The notes beneath the pieces were generated by a model. It saw nothing but the letters and a program-made list of their open reading frames with translations. It had not been told where the DNA came from and made no database searches. The position numbers and the translations under genes are program-made. DNA of 64,000 nucleotides from Methylacidimicrobium sp. AP8 (lineage in GTDB: Bacteria > Verrucomicrobiota > Verrucomicrobiia > Methylacidiphilales > Methylacidiphilaceae), in NCBI RefSeq assembly GCF_903064525.1, contig NZ_LR797830.1, positions 744,001-808,000 of the forward strand, written 5' to 3'. Below, in pieces: positions 44,706 to 54,201 of this stretch. The first letter of the stretch is position 1. Every line of letters begins with the position of its first letter.

Positions 44706-45441
44706 CCGAACCGGGGCGCCGAGGCGGCATTCCGCGGGCCGGCCGCTCCTGCTGCGGACGCGCGGCCTGTCCGCCGGATACGGAGACGAGGCCGCTTTCG
44801 AAGGGGTTTCTCTCGAGGTGTTCGGCCGGGAGATCGTGTCGCTTATCGGGCCCAACGGGGCGGGGAAGACCGCTTTGCTGCGTTGCCTGGCCGGCATCCT
44901 GCCCCCGCGCGCAGGGAGCTTGGAAAAGGCCCCCGGCCTCCGCCTCGGCTATCTGCCGCAGAAGCTGGCGTTCGACCGGCTCCTACCGATTACCGTCGGT
45001 GAATTCTTCTCGCTGCGGCTCGGCCGCCCGCTCTTCGGTTCCGGCGGCTGGGGAGGGGAGCGGATCGAAGGTCTGGACGAACTGGGAGTCTTTGGCCTGC
45101 TCGGCCGACGCCTCGGGGAACTTTCCGGAGGAGAGCTGCAACGGGTGCTGGTGGCGGCGGCGCTGGCCAAGAGGCCGCAGCTCCTTCTTCTGGATGAGCC
45201 GGCGACCGGAGTCGACCTGTTGGGGGCGGCGGCGTTCGATGCGCTGCTGCACCGGCTTCGGGATCGCGACGGGCTGGGCATCCTGCTGGTTTCCCATGAT
45301 CTGCAACTGGTTCACCACATTGCGGATTGGGTCTATTTTCTCAATCGGAGGATCCTCGCGGAGGGCCCGCCGCAGGAAGTCTTGCGCGCGGAGCGGCTGG
45401 CGGACGCCTACCGGCGCTTCCCCCACCCCGGTTGGGGCTGA
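44671..45441 (+). CDS. znuC: Zinc/manganese ABC transporter ATPase
   Basis: The 256-residue ABC ATPase has Walker A GPNGAGKT, Q-loop YLPQKLAF, signature LSGGELQRV, Walker B LLLLDEPATG and the H-loop VSHD. It powers import through the adjacent permease. The start at ATG 44671 is fixed by AGGAGG directly upstream, within the end of znuA; this overlap suggests translational coupling. The N-terminal 25 residues before LLLRTRGLSAGYG are an Arg-rich extension. Confidence 0.93.
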   Translation: MERDRGTEREADRTGAPRRHSAGRPLLLRTRGLSAGYGDEAAFEGVSLEVFGREIVSLIGPNGAGKTALLRCLAGILPPRAGSLEKAPGLRLGYLPQKLAFDRLLPITVGEFFSLRLGRPLFGSGGWGGERIEGLDELGVFGLLGRRLGELSGGELQRVLVAAALAKRPQLLLLDEPATGVDLLGAAAFDALLHRLRDRDGLGILLVSHDLQLVHHIADWVYFLNRRILAEGPPQEVLRAERLADAYRRFPHPGWG

Positions 45442-45465
45442 CCGAAGAAGAAGAAAAGGAAGCGG

Positions 45466-46329
45466 ATGGGGCCGCTTGATTTTCTCTCCTATGATTTCCT
45501 GCGCCGGTCGCTGGCCGCGGCCGCGCTGGCCGGACCGGTCTGCGGTTTCCTGGGCGTCTTCTTGACGGCCCGCGGGATGGCCTTTTTCAGCGACGCGCTG
45601 GCTCACATGGCGATCATCGGTGTCGCCTTTGGGCTGCTCGGCGCGGGCGCGGCCGAGCTCTGGCTCGGGCTCAAGCTGCCCCTCGGCCTCTCCTCCGGGC
45701 TCCTAGTCCTCTGGTGCCTGGCTGCGGCTTGGATGATGAATGCGCTTTTTGAAAGCGCGCGCTGGCGTCCCGACACCGTGATGGCGTTCTGCTTCACGGG
45801 GAGCGTGGCTTTCGGGGTGCTGGTCCTGGGGAAGCTCGGCCGCTACGGCTTTCTCGAGCAGACCCTCTTCGGCGACATCAATGCGAACTCGTGGAGCGAC
45901 GTGGCGGTGCTCGGCGCGGTGGCCGGCAGCGGGGCGTGGATCATTCGGAGGCGGCTGCGGGAGCTTCTCCTGATTCTTGTGGACGAGGATCTCGCCGCGG
46001 CCGACGGAATCCCGGTCCGCCGGCTCAACCGGACCTTGGTCTTCTTGGTCGCCGCGGTGGTCGCCGTCGCCCTCAAGCTGCTGGGAGCGCTCCTGGTAAG
46101 CGCGCTGCTCGTCGTGCCGGCGGCGGCGGCCCGGCTGGTCGCCCCCAATCTCCGGCTCCTGCTCTTGCTCGCGACGGCCGTCGGGTTCCTCGGATCGGTG
46201 GGCGGAGTCATCCTCTCCTTCTATCTCGATCTGGCTACGGGACCCACGATCGTGCTGACCCACCTGGTCTTCCTGCTCGCCGCCATGGGAGCGCAGCCCC
46301 TCTTCCGGGGCCGGCGTCCCGCCGGCTAG
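45466..46329 (+). CDS. znuB: Zinc/manganese ABC transporter permease
   Basis: The 287-residue integral membrane protein has about eight hydrophobic helices and the ABC-3 family pattern: GVFLTARGMAFFSDALAHMA after helix 1 and KLLGALLVSALLVVPAAAARL in the ATPase-coupling region. It completes the ZnuABC/TroABC-type importer. It begins 24 bases after the ATPase gene with AAAAGGAA upstream. An IS1182 end lies directly after the stop. Confidence 0.92.
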   Translation: MGPLDFLSYDFLRRSLAAAALAGPVCGFLGVFLTARGMAFFSDALAHMAIIGVAFGLLGAGAAELWLGLKLPLGLSSGLLVLWCLAAAWMMNALFESARWRPDTVMAFCFTGSVAFGVLVLGKLGRYGFLEQTLFGDINANSWSDVAVLGAVAGSGAWIIRRRLRELLLILVDEDLAAADGIPVRRLNRTLVFLVAAVVAVALKLLGALLVSALLVVPAAAARLVAPNLRLLLLLATAVGFLGSVGGVILSFYLDLATGPTIVLTHLVFLLAAMGAQPLFRGRRPAG

Positions 46330-46330
46330 C

Positions 46331-46971
46331 AGCCTGTCGGACTTTCCTTTTCCTTCTGGAATATGGTAAAAGCGGGCATGGCTGAACGATTTGTGACGGT
46401 GGATCGGATGACGCCGATGCTTTTGCCCGAGGACCTGCGGGATTGGGTGGAGGAGAACGACTTGGTGCATTTTGTCATCGAGGCGGTGGAGAGGATGGAT
46501 CTGCGGGGCTTTCGGGTGAACGTACGCGGGACTGGGGACGCACAGTATCCGCCGTCGATGATGCTCTCGCTTTTGATTTATTGCTACGCCAACGGAATCT
46601 TTTCGAGTCGGAGGATTGAGGCGGCGACGCGGCGGGACGTGGCGGTGCGTTATCTTTGTGCGAAGACCCATCCGGATCACGACACGATGTGCCGGTTTCG
46701 GCGGGAGAACTTTGCTGCGGTGGCGGACTGCTTTTTGAAGGTCTTGGAGTTGGCCCGGGAGATGAAGCTTTTGAAGGTCGGGGTGGTGAGTGTCGACGGG
46801 ACCAAGATTCGGGCCAACGCGAGCAAGCATCGGAATGTGACCTACGAGCGGGCCGGAGAACTGGTGGAGCTTTTGCGGGCGGATGTGGCAGATCTCTTGA
46901 AGAAGGCGGAGGAAGCGGACCGGAGAGAGGAAGCGGATCGGGGCAAGCTACCTGAGGAGATTGGTCTGATC
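46331..46971 (+). mobile_element. IS1182-family remnant (left part)
   Basis: It starts CAGCCTGTCGGACTTT, a usual IS1182-type end, directly after znuB and is cut at about 46971 by the IS3 element. No matching right end is present in the window. Confidence 0.75.
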
Positions 46972-47022
46972 TTTCTTCGAAAACGTGGACGGGGCTTCGG
47001 AGGGTTTAGTTGTTTAGGTTAG
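46378..47022 (+). pseudogene. IS1182-family transposase, 3'-truncated
   Basis: The N-terminal 195 or so residues are typical: MAERFVTVDRMTPMLLPEDL, GDAQYPPSMMLSLLIYCYANGI, CAKTHPDHDTMCRFRREN and VVSVDGTKIRANASKH with the first catalytic Asp. After KLPEEI the frame enters the IS3-family element and ends by chance at 47022. The rest of the DDE domain is missing. Confidence 0.88.
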
Positions 47023-47863
47023 CGAGATTATTTTCGAAGTCCAGCGGGGATTGGTAATGGAGGCCGCTATGAAGGCGGCGGCGGTTGTAGAAGCATTCGA
47101 TGTAATCGAAGATCATGATCTTGGCCTCTTGTTTTGTTTTCGGGAGGAAGGAGCCGAAGCACTCGGTTTTGAGCGTGGCCCAGAAGGATTCCATTATGGC
47201 ATTGTCATAACACTGTCCCTTGCGGCTCATGGAGGCGACGGCACCGCAGGAGTGCAGTAGCGCGTTGAACTCTCCGCTGGCATACTGGACGCCGCGATCG
47301 GAATGGTGCAAGAGCCCTGGGTCGGGGCGCCGGCTTTTCCAGGCCTTCTTCCAGGCTCTTGTCACCAAAGAGGTAGAGAGCGAGTCCTCGGCATGCCAGC
47401 CGACAGACCGGCGGGAACCACCATCGAGGATGGCGGAAAGAGAAAGCCAGCCCTCGGCGGTGAGGATGGAGGTGATGTCACCGATCCAGATCTGGTTGGG
47501 GCGATCCGGCGCGGGCATCCGGGCCAGCCAGTTGTCGGCGACCGGAAGGCGATGGGCGCTATCGGTGGTTTGGGGGCGGAAGCGGCGTTTTTGTTTCGCG
47601 CGCAGACCGAGCTCCCGCATTAAGCGGGCCACCCGATTTTTGCCGCAAGGCTCTCCGGCCTTACGCAGTGCCCAGGTGATGCGCGGGCTGCCATAGGTTC
47701 TCCGGCTTTCCAGGAAAACTGAATGGATGGCCGCAAGCAGTTGCTTGTCCCGTTGCCGACGGCTTCCCCGGTCCTTGTGCCGGTGAGCATGGAAGCCGCT
47801 CCGGGAAACCTCCAGAGCTTCGGCCAATTCGGTGAGGCAATAATCTTTGGTCATTTTTTGCAT
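47006..47863 (-). CDS. IS3-family transposase OrfB (DDE)
   Basis: The 285-residue catalytic protein has an HTH-like start (LTELAEALEVSRSGFHAH) and a complete rve domain: IGDITSILTAEGWL with the first Asp, HHSDRGVQYAS with the second Asp and NAIMESFWATLKTE with the Glu. The start ATG 47863 overlaps the OrfA stop as TGATG, which suggests coupled translation. The frame is open further 5' but that part shadows OrfA. The element looks competent. Confidence 0.93.
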   Translation of the reverse strand: MQKMTKDYCLTELAEALEVSRSGFHAHRHKDRGSRRQRDKQLLAAIHSVFLESRRTYGSPRITWALRKAGEPCGKNRVARLMRELGLRAKQKRRFRPQTTDSAHRLPVADNWLARMPAPDRPNQIWIGDITSILTAEGWLSLSAILDGGSRRSVGWHAEDSLSTSLVTRAWKKAWKSRRPDPGLLHHSDRGVQYASGEFNALLHSCGAVASMSRKGQCYDNAIMESFWATLKTECFGSFLPKTKQEAKIMIFDYIECFYNRRRLHSGLHYQSPLDFENNLANLNN

Positions 47864-48126
47864 CACCGCATATCGCTGGCAGGCATCTCGGCCGACAAGA
47901 TGCCCAATGCTTTTTGTAAAATGTCGCGCTGAGGGCGCAGATAGTCGTTTCCCTGGCGCAACCTCCGCAGCTCGCGCTGCTCGGGCGATTCGGCCGCCAA
48001 CGTCTTGGGATCGCTGAAAGCCCGACCGCCTTGGGCTTCCTTGACCCACAGATTCAGCGACCAATGGGAAACGCCCAGATCGCGAGCTACCTCGTGAATC
48101 GAACGCCCCCCTCGCACCAGGGCCAC
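47863..48126 (-). CDS. IS3-family transposase OrfA (HTH)
   Basis: The visible 87 residues form the HTH_Tnp_1 domain (SIHEVARDLGVSHWSLNLWVKE) followed by a leucine-zipper-like tail (ELRRLRQGNDYLRPQRDILQKALGIL). The coding frame continues upstream to about 48199 (GKSSSKFARRYDRECKENA), which is normal OrfA sequence, but without an ATG; GTG 48126 is the first recognised start. The true start is probably a rare codon near 48190 after AAAGGAAA. Confidence 0.85.
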   Translation of the reverse strand: MALVRGGRSIHEVARDLGVSHWSLNLWVKEAQGGRAFSDPKTLAAESPEQRELRRLRQGNDYLRPQRDILQKALGILSAEMPASDMR

Positions 48127-48251
48127 CGCATTCTCTTTACACTCGCGGTCATAACGCCGCGCGAACTTGCTGCTGCTCTTTCCGTTGTTTATTTGGAGTT
48201 TTCCTTTCTAACCCCCAAAGCCCCTGTCCGCAAAATCGAAGAAACTTCAGG

Positions 48252-48868
48252 GTGAAGAGCTCGTAATCTTCTTTTAGTTCCCTGGCATTCTCCTCGTCGT
48301 ATTGGCTTTCGGGCAGCTGTCGGGCACGAATCGCTTGCGCGTTCTGTAAATCCTGAAGCTCATAGGTGGCCTCCCGCTGCTCCGGAGTCAGATGCGCGAG
48401 CCACCAGGCGTCCCATGCGGTTTCCTCGGTATCGAGAATCTGCTCCCCTTCTTCCCCAGTGAGGTGGAGAAGTCCTTCCGGTGCAGGGGTTCCCCTGAGC
48501 CTCAAGAGCGCATCGAGGATCGGAATGGGAAGGGTGGCGAGCTTTCGCTCCAGCTTGCGGATCTCTGTGCGGACAACGAATTTCCCCTCTTCGGTATGCC
48601 TATCGGTGTGCGGAGTCGACCAGCGGTAGGCCTGAGCCATCGCCCACCGTCCTTCGGGAGTCTGAAGGGTTTCGGCAAAGAGCTGCGGGTCGACCGTCTG
48701 CAAAAAAGAGAAGGTTGCGGGCATCCGCAAGGTGGTGAGCTTTTGGATCAAGGCTTGGGCCTCGGGAGAGAGGGGAGCGGATGGTTTGTCCTCTGCAACG
48801 GCCACGGCGGCAGTCAACCAGAGGGAAAGAAGTACGCCTCGGGCGCATTCGAGCAGGAGTCGGGTCAT
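48252..48868 (-). pseudogene. Tandem exported protein, copy 1, 3'-truncated
   Basis: This last unit of the array begins at ATG 48868 (MTRLLLECARGVLLSLWLTA) and keeps about 205 codons, up to LKEDYELFT. Just left of that the sequence changes into the IS3-family element, and the frame reads on into it until 48149. The C-terminal third is lost. It carries the GTPAPEGLLHLTGEEGEQIL version of the middle block. Confidence 0.88.
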
Positions 48869-48917
48869 CGTCTTGGGCTCCTCCCACGCCAAGGGCAACG
48901 TCGCTGCCTCACCCCTT

Positions 48918-49925
48918 TCAATCACCCGAATGTCCGGAGAAGCCCGCCGCAGCGTAGATCTGCTTGGTAAGCGTGTAGACGGCATCGTGCATTTTCTGAT
49001 CATGCAGGGCCCGGGCAAGGTCGTTGAGTGCATAGAGCACCTCACTTTGTGGGGAAAAGGCGATAGCGATCGGCCGGACCGGAGGAAAAATGGCGATGGC
49101 GGGCTCGAGATTGGGTCCTTTGGCAAATTGGGCGATCTCTTCCCAAAACCAGCTGGGCATCGCGGAAAGCTTCCAAGCAGGTTTATCCGCTAAAGGTGCA
49201 CCACCTTCTGCGAACCAAATGTCTCGTAAAACCCCGAGGAACTCCTTTGCCGACCACCAGTTCTCGAGGACCTGATGGAGCTTTTCCGGCCCCCAGCGGG
49301 TGAAGAGCTCGTAATCTTCTTTTAGTTCCCTGGCATTCTCCTCGTCGTATTGGCTTTCGGGCAGCTGTCGGGCACGAATCGCTTGCGCGTTCTGTAAATC
49401 CTGAAGCTCATAGGTGGCCTCCCGCTGCTCCGGAGTCAGATGCGCGAGCCACCAGGCGTCCCATGCGGCTTCCTCGGTATCGAGAATCTGCTCCTGTTCT
49501 TCGTCAGGGAGATCCAAAAATTGCGGGGGGACATCCTTTTGGCTTTGTCCTCGAAGCCTCAAGAGCGCATCGAGGATCGGAATGGGAAGGGTGGCGAGCT
49601 TTCGCTCCAGCTTGCGGATCTCTGTGCGGACAACGAATTTCCCCTCTTCGGTATGCCTATCGGTGTGCGGAGTCGACCAGCGGTAGGCCTGATCCATCGC
49701 CCACCGTCCTTCGGGAGTCTGAAGGGTTTCGGCAAAGAGCTGCGGGTCGACCGTCTGCAAAAAAGAAAAGGTTGCGGGCATCCGCAAGGTGGTGAGCTTT
49801 TGGATCAAGGCTTGGGCCTCGGGAGAGAGGGGAGCGGATGGTTTGTCCTCTGCAACGGCCACGGCGGCAGTCAACCAGAGGGAAAGAAGTACGCCTCGGG
49901 CGCATTCGAGCAGGAGTCGGGTCAT
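48918..49925 (-). CDS. Tandem exported protein, copy 2
   Basis: The 335-residue product has a signal peptide (LLECARGVLLSLWLTAAVAVA, cleavage probably before EDKPSAPLS). I recognise no family. The mature part is rich in Trp, Glu and Gln, mainly helical, with the segments AYRWSTPHTDRHTEEGKF, WDAWWLAHLTPEQREATYEL and NWWSAKEFLGVLR. Middle block: QSQKDVPPQFLDLPDEEQEQ. Unique here: DIWFAEGGAPLADKPAWKL and AIAFSPQSEVLYALND, so this is the most divergent full copy in the C-terminal half. The start ATG 49925 has GGAGGAG upstream. Confidence 0.88.
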   Translation of the reverse strand: MTRLLLECARGVLLSLWLTAAVAVAEDKPSAPLSPEAQALIQKLTTLRMPATFSFLQTVDPQLFAETLQTPEGRWAMDQAYRWSTPHTDRHTEEGKFVVRTEIRKLERKLATLPIPILDALLRLRGQSQKDVPPQFLDLPDEEQEQILDTEEAAWDAWWLAHLTPEQREATYELQDLQNAQAIRARQLPESQYDEENARELKEDYELFTRWGPEKLHQVLENWWSAKEFLGVLRDIWFAEGGAPLADKPAWKLSAMPSWFWEEIAQFAKGPNLEPAIAIFPPVRPIAIAFSPQSEVLYALNDLARALHDQKMHDAVYTLTKQIYAAAGFSGHSGD

Positions 49926-49975
49926 CGTCTTGGGCTCCTCCCACGCCAAGGGCAACGTCGCTGCGGAACCCCCTT

Positions 49976-50982
49976 TCAATCACCCGAATGTCCGGAGAAG
50001 CCCGCCGCAGCGCAGATCTGCTTGGTAAGCGTGTAGACGGCATCGTGCATTTTCTGATCATGCAAGGCCCGGGCAAGGTCGTTGAGTGCACAGAGCACCA
50101 GACTTTGTGGGGAACCGGCGATAGCGATCGGCCGGACCGGAGGAAAAAGGGCGATGGCGCGCTCGAGATTGGGTCCTTTGGCAAATTGGGCGATCTCTTC
50201 CCAAAACCAGCTGGGCATCGCGGAAAGCTTCCAGGGAAGTTTTCCGGAAATCGGCAAAAGTTCACCACCTTCCCCCTCCCAAACGTATCGCAAAACCCCG
50301 AGGAACTCCTTTGCCGACCACCAGTTCTCGAGGACCTGATGGAGCTTTTCCGGACCCCAGCGGGTGAAGAGCTCGTAATCTTCTTTTAGTTCCCTGGCAT
50401 TCTCCTCGTCGTATTGGCTTTCGGGCAGCTGTCGGGCACGAATCGCTTGCGCGTTCTGTAAATCCTGAAGCTCATAGGTGGCCTCCCGCTGCTCCGGAGT
50501 CAGATGCGCGAGCCACCAGGCGTCCCATGCGGTTTCCTCGGTATCGAGAATCTGCTCCCCTTCTTCCCCAGTGAGGTGGAGAAGTCCTTCCGGTGCAGGG
50601 GTTCCCCTGAGCCTCAAGAGCGCATCGAGGATCGGAATGGGAAGGGTGGCGAGCTTTCGCTCCAGCTTGCGGATCTCTGTGCGGACAACGAATTTCCCCT
50701 CTTCGGTATGCCTATCGGTGTGCGGAGTCGACCAGCGGTAGGCCTGAGAGCCATCGCCCACTGTCCTTCGGGAGTCTGAAGGGTTTCGGCAAAGAGCTGC
50801 GGGTCGACCGTCTGCAAAAAAGAAAAGGTTGCAGGCATCCGCAAGGTGGTGAGCTTTTGGATCAAGGCTTGGGCCTCGGGAGAGAGTGGAGCGGATGGTT
50901 TGTCCTCTGCAACGGCCACGGCGGCAGTCAACCAGAGGGAAAGAAGTACGCCTCGGGCGCATTCGAGCAGGAGTCGGGTCAT
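49976..50982 (-). pseudogene. Tandem exported protein, copy 3, frameshifted
   Basis: The signal peptide and first 80 residues (to ETLQTPEGQWAMA) read from ATG 50982. An extra AG near 50746 (CTGAGAGCC where other copies have CTGAGCC) then shifts the frame, and the remaining 255 codons, from QAYRWSTPHTDRHTEEGKF, lie in another frame. Without this dinucleotide insertion the gene would be complete. It carries the GTPAPEG middle block and the GELLPISGKLPWKL late block. Confidence 0.88.
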
Positions 50983-51031
50983 CGTCTTGGGCTCCTCCCA
51001 CGCCAAGGGCAACATCGCTGCCTCACCCCTT

Positions 51032-52039
51032 TCAATCACCCGAATGTCCGGAGAAGCCCGCCGCAGCGTAGATCTGCTTGGTAAGCGTGTAGACGGCATC
51101 GTGCATTTTCTGATCATGCAGGGCCCGGGCAAGGTCGTTGAGTGCACAGAGCACCTGACTTTGTGGGGAAAGGGTGATAGCGATCGGCCGGACCGGAGGA
51201 AAAAGGGCGATGGCGCGCTCGAGATTGGGTCCTTTGGCAAATTGGGCGATCTCTTCCCAAAACCAGCTGGGCATCGCGGAAAGCTTCCAAGCAGGTTTAT
51301 CCGCTATAGGTACACCACCTTCTTGCTCCCAAACGTATTGCAAAACCCCGAGGAACTCCTTTGCCGACCACCAGTTCTCGAGGACCTGATGGAGCTTTTC
51401 CGGCCCCCAGCGGGTGAAGAGCTCGTAATCTTCTTTTAGTTCCCTGGCATTCTCCTCGTCGTATTGGCTTTCGGGCAGCTGGTTGGCACGAATCGCTTGC
51501 GCGTACTGTAAATCCTGAAGCTCATAGGTGGCCTCCCGCTGCTCCGGAGTCAGATGCGCGAGCCACCAGGCGTCCCATGCGGCTTCCTCGGTATCGAGAA
51601 TCTGCTCCCGCTCTTCCTCAGGGAGATCCGAAAATTGCGGGGGGACATCCTTTTCGCTTTGTCCTCGAAGCCTCAAGAGCGCATCGAGGATCGGAATGGG
51701 AAGGGTGGCGAGCTTTCGCTCCAGCTTGCGGATCTCTGTGCGGACAACGAATTTCCCCTCTTCGGTATGCCTATCGGTGTGCGGAGTCGACCAGCGGTAG
51801 GCCTGATCCATCGCCCACCGTCCTTCGGGAGTCTGAAGGGTTTCGGCAAAGAGCTGCGGGTCGACCGTCTGCAAAAAAGAAAAGGTTGCGGGCATCCGCA
51901 AGGTGGTGAGCTTTTGGATCAAGGCTTGGGCCTCGGGAGAGAGGGGAGCGGATGGTTTGTCCTCTGCAACGGCCACGGCGGCAGTCAACCAGAGGGAAAG
52001 AAGTACGCCTCGGGCGCATTCGAGCAGGAGTCGGGTCAT
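51032..52039 (-). CDS. Tandem exported protein, copy 4
   Basis: The 335-residue product has the same signal peptide as copy 2. Middle block: QSEKDVPPQFSDLPEEEREQ. Late blocks: EQEGGVPIADKPAWKL and AITLSPQSQVLCALND. It also has AIRANQLPESQ where most copies have AIRARQLPESQ; copy 7 shares this. The open frame extends to 52297 through the end of copy 5, but ATG 52039 is set by the signal peptide and the GGAGGAG site. Confidence 0.88.
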   Translation of the reverse strand: MTRLLLECARGVLLSLWLTAAVAVAEDKPSAPLSPEAQALIQKLTTLRMPATFSFLQTVDPQLFAETLQTPEGRWAMDQAYRWSTPHTDRHTEEGKFVVRTEIRKLERKLATLPIPILDALLRLRGQSEKDVPPQFSDLPEEEREQILDTEEAAWDAWWLAHLTPEQREATYELQDLQYAQAIRANQLPESQYDEENARELKEDYELFTRWGPEKLHQVLENWWSAKEFLGVLQYVWEQEGGVPIADKPAWKLSAMPSWFWEEIAQFAKGPNLERAIALFPPVRPIAITLSPQSQVLCALNDLARALHDQKMHDAVYTLTKQIYAAAGFSGHSGD

Positions 52040-52088
52040 CGTCTTGGGCTCCTCCCACGCCAAGGGCAACGTCGCTGCCTCACCCCTT

Positions 52089-53087
52089 TCAATCACCCGA
52101 ATGTCCGGAGAAGCCCGCCGCAGCGTAGATCTGCTTGGTAAGCGTGTAGACGGCATCGTGCATTTTCTGATCATGCAGGGCCCGGGCAAGGTCGTTGAGT
52201 GCACAGAGCACCTGACTTTGTGGGGAAAGGGTGATAGCGATCGGCCGGACCGGAGGAAAAAGGGCGATGGCGCGCTCGAGATTGGGTCCTTTGGCAAATT
52301 GGGCGATCTCTTCCCAAAACCAGCTGGGCATCGCGGAAAGCTTCCAAGCAGGTTTATCCGCTATAGGTACACCACCTTCCCCCTCCCAAACGTATTGCAA
52401 AACCCCGAGGAACTCCTTTGCCGACCACCAGTTCTCGAGGACCTGATGGAGCTTTTCCGGACCCCAGCGGGTGAAGAGCTCGTAATATTCTTTTAGTTCC
52501 CTGGCATTCTCCTCGTCGTATTGGCTTTCGGGCAGCTGTCGGGCACGAATCGCTTGCGCGTACTGTAAATCCTGAAGCTCATAGGTGGCCTCCCGCTGCT
52601 CCGGAGTCAGATGCGCGAGCCACCAGGCGTCCCAGACGGCTTCCTCGGTATCGAGAATCTGCTCCCCTTCTTCCCCAGTGAGGTGGAGAAGTCCTTCCGG
52701 TGCAGGGGTTCCCCTGAGCCTCAAGAGCGCATCGAGGATCGGAATGGGAAGGGTGGCGAGCTTTCGCTCCAGCTTGCGGATCTCTGTGCGGACAACGAAT
52801 TTCCCCTCTTCGGTATGCCTATCGGTGTGCGGAGTCGACCAGCGGTAGGCCTGAGCCATCGCCCACTGTCCTTCGGGAGTCTGAAGGGTTTCGGCAAAGA
52901 GCTGCGGGTCGACCGTCTGCAAAAAAGAAAAGGTTGCGGGCATCCGCAAGGTGGTGAGCTTTTGGATCAAGGCTTGGGCCTCGGGAGAGAGGGGAGCGGA
53001 TGGTTTGTCCTCTGCAACGGCCACGGCGGCAGTCAACCAGAGGGAAAGAAATCCGCCTCGGGCGCATTCGAGCAGGAGTCGGGTCAT
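52089..53087 (-). CDS. Tandem exported protein, copy 5
   Basis: The 332-residue product has the shorter GTPAPEGLLHLTGEEGEQ middle block, as in copies 1 and 3, which explains its length. The signal peptide reads CARGGFLSLWLTAAVAVA, with Gly-Phe instead of Val-Leu, resembling copy 7. Late blocks are of the copy 4 type (GGVPIADKPAWKL, AITLSPQSQVL). Thus one gene combines pieces otherwise found in different copies, as expected from gene conversion. Confidence 0.88.
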   Translation of the reverse strand: MTRLLLECARGGFLSLWLTAAVAVAEDKPSAPLSPEAQALIQKLTTLRMPATFSFLQTVDPQLFAETLQTPEGQWAMAQAYRWSTPHTDRHTEEGKFVVRTEIRKLERKLATLPIPILDALLRLRGTPAPEGLLHLTGEEGEQILDTEEAVWDAWWLAHLTPEQREATYELQDLQYAQAIRARQLPESQYDEENARELKEYYELFTRWGPEKLHQVLENWWSAKEFLGVLQYVWEGEGGVPIADKPAWKLSAMPSWFWEEIAQFAKGPNLERAIALFPPVRPIAITLSPQSQVLCALNDLARALHDQKMHDAVYTLTKQIYAAAGFSGHSGD

Positions 53088-53137
53088 CGTCTTGGGCTCC
53101 TCCCACGCCAAGGGCAACGTCGCTGCGGAACCCCCTT

Positions 53138-54151
53138 TCAATCACCCGAATGTCCGGAGAAGCCCGCCGCAGCGTAGATCTGCTTGGTAAGCGTGTAGAC
53201 GGCATCGTGCATTTTCTGATCATGCAAGGCCCGGGCAAGGTCGTTGAGTGCACAGAGCACCAGACTTTGTGGGGAACCGACGATAGCGATCGGCCGGACC
53301 GGAGGAAAAATGGCGATGGCGGGCTCGAGATTGGGTCCTTTGGCAAATTGGGCGATCTCTTCCCAAAACCAGCTGGGCATCGCGGAAAGCTTCCAGGGAA
53401 GTTTTCCGGAAATCGGCAAAAGTTCACCACCTTCCCCCTCCCAAACGTATCGCAAAACCCCGAGGAACTCCTTTGCCGACCACCAGTTCTCGAGGACCTG
53501 ATGGAGCTTTTCCGGCCCCCAGCGGGTGAAGAGCTCGTAATCTTCTTTTAGTTCCCTGGCATTCTCCTCGTCGTATTGGCTTTCGGGCAGCTGTCGGGCA
53601 CGAATCGCTTGCGCGTACTGTAAATCCTGAAGCTCATAGGTGGCCTCCCGCTGCTCCGGAGTCAGATGCGCGAGCCACCAGGCGTCCCATGCGGCTTCCT
53701 CGGTATCGAGAATCTGCTCCTGTTCTTCGTCAGGGAGATCCGAAAATTGCGGGGGGACATCCTTTTCGCTTTGTCCTCGAAGCCTCAAGAGCGCATCGAG
53801 GATCGGAATGGGAAGGGTGGCGAGCTTTCGCTCCAGCTTGCGGATCTCTGTGCGGACAACGAATTTCCCCTCTTCGGTATGCCTATCGGTGTGCGGAGTC
53901 GACCAGCGGTAGGCCTGAGCCATCGCCCACTGTCCTTCGGGAGTCTGAAGGGTTTCGGCAAAGAGCTGCGGGTCGACCGTCTGCAAAAAAGAAAAGGTTG
54001 CGGGCATCCGCAAGGTGGTGAGCTTTTGGATCAAGGCTTGGGCCTCGGGAGAGAGGGGAGCGGATGGTTTGTCCTCTGCAACGGCCACGGCGGCAGTCAA
54101 CCAGAGGGAAAGAAGTACGCCTCGGGCGCATTCGAGCAGGAGTGGGGTCAT
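53138..54151 (-). CDS. Tandem exported protein, copy 6
   Basis: This is the longest copy (337 residues). It has the QSEKDVPPQFSDLPDEEQEQ middle block together with the longer GELLPISGKLPWKL late block, and AIVGSPQSLVLCALND. The start is ATG 54151, in a TGGGGTCATCG context differing by one base from the other copies. Flanking 50-base spacers match the rest of the array except for small changes. Confidence 0.88.
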   Translation of the reverse strand: MTPLLLECARGVLLSLWLTAAVAVAEDKPSAPLSPEAQALIQKLTTLRMPATFSFLQTVDPQLFAETLQTPEGQWAMAQAYRWSTPHTDRHTEEGKFVVRTEIRKLERKLATLPIPILDALLRLRGQSEKDVPPQFSDLPDEEQEQILDTEEAAWDAWWLAHLTPEQREATYELQDLQYAQAIRARQLPESQYDEENARELKEDYELFTRWGPEKLHQVLENWWSAKEFLGVLRYVWEGEGGELLPISGKLPWKLSAMPSWFWEEIAQFAKGPNLEPAIAIFPPVRPIAIVGSPQSLVLCALNDLARALHDQKMHDAVYTLTKQIYAAAGFSGHSGD

Positions 54152-54201
54152 CGTCTTGGGCTCCTCCCACGCCAAGGGCAACGTCGCTGTGCAATCCCCT
54201 T

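Larger units (their letters stand above)
46972..48244 (-). mobile_element. IS3-family element
   Basis: The imperfect inverted ends are TTTCTTCGAAAACGTGGAC at the left and the complement of a TTTCTTCGATTTTGCGGAC sequence at the right. It is about 1.27 kb and encodes OrfA and OrfB. The left flank is IS1182 and the right flank is a truncated gene; no target duplication is seen, which suggests later deletion at one side. Confidence 0.82.
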
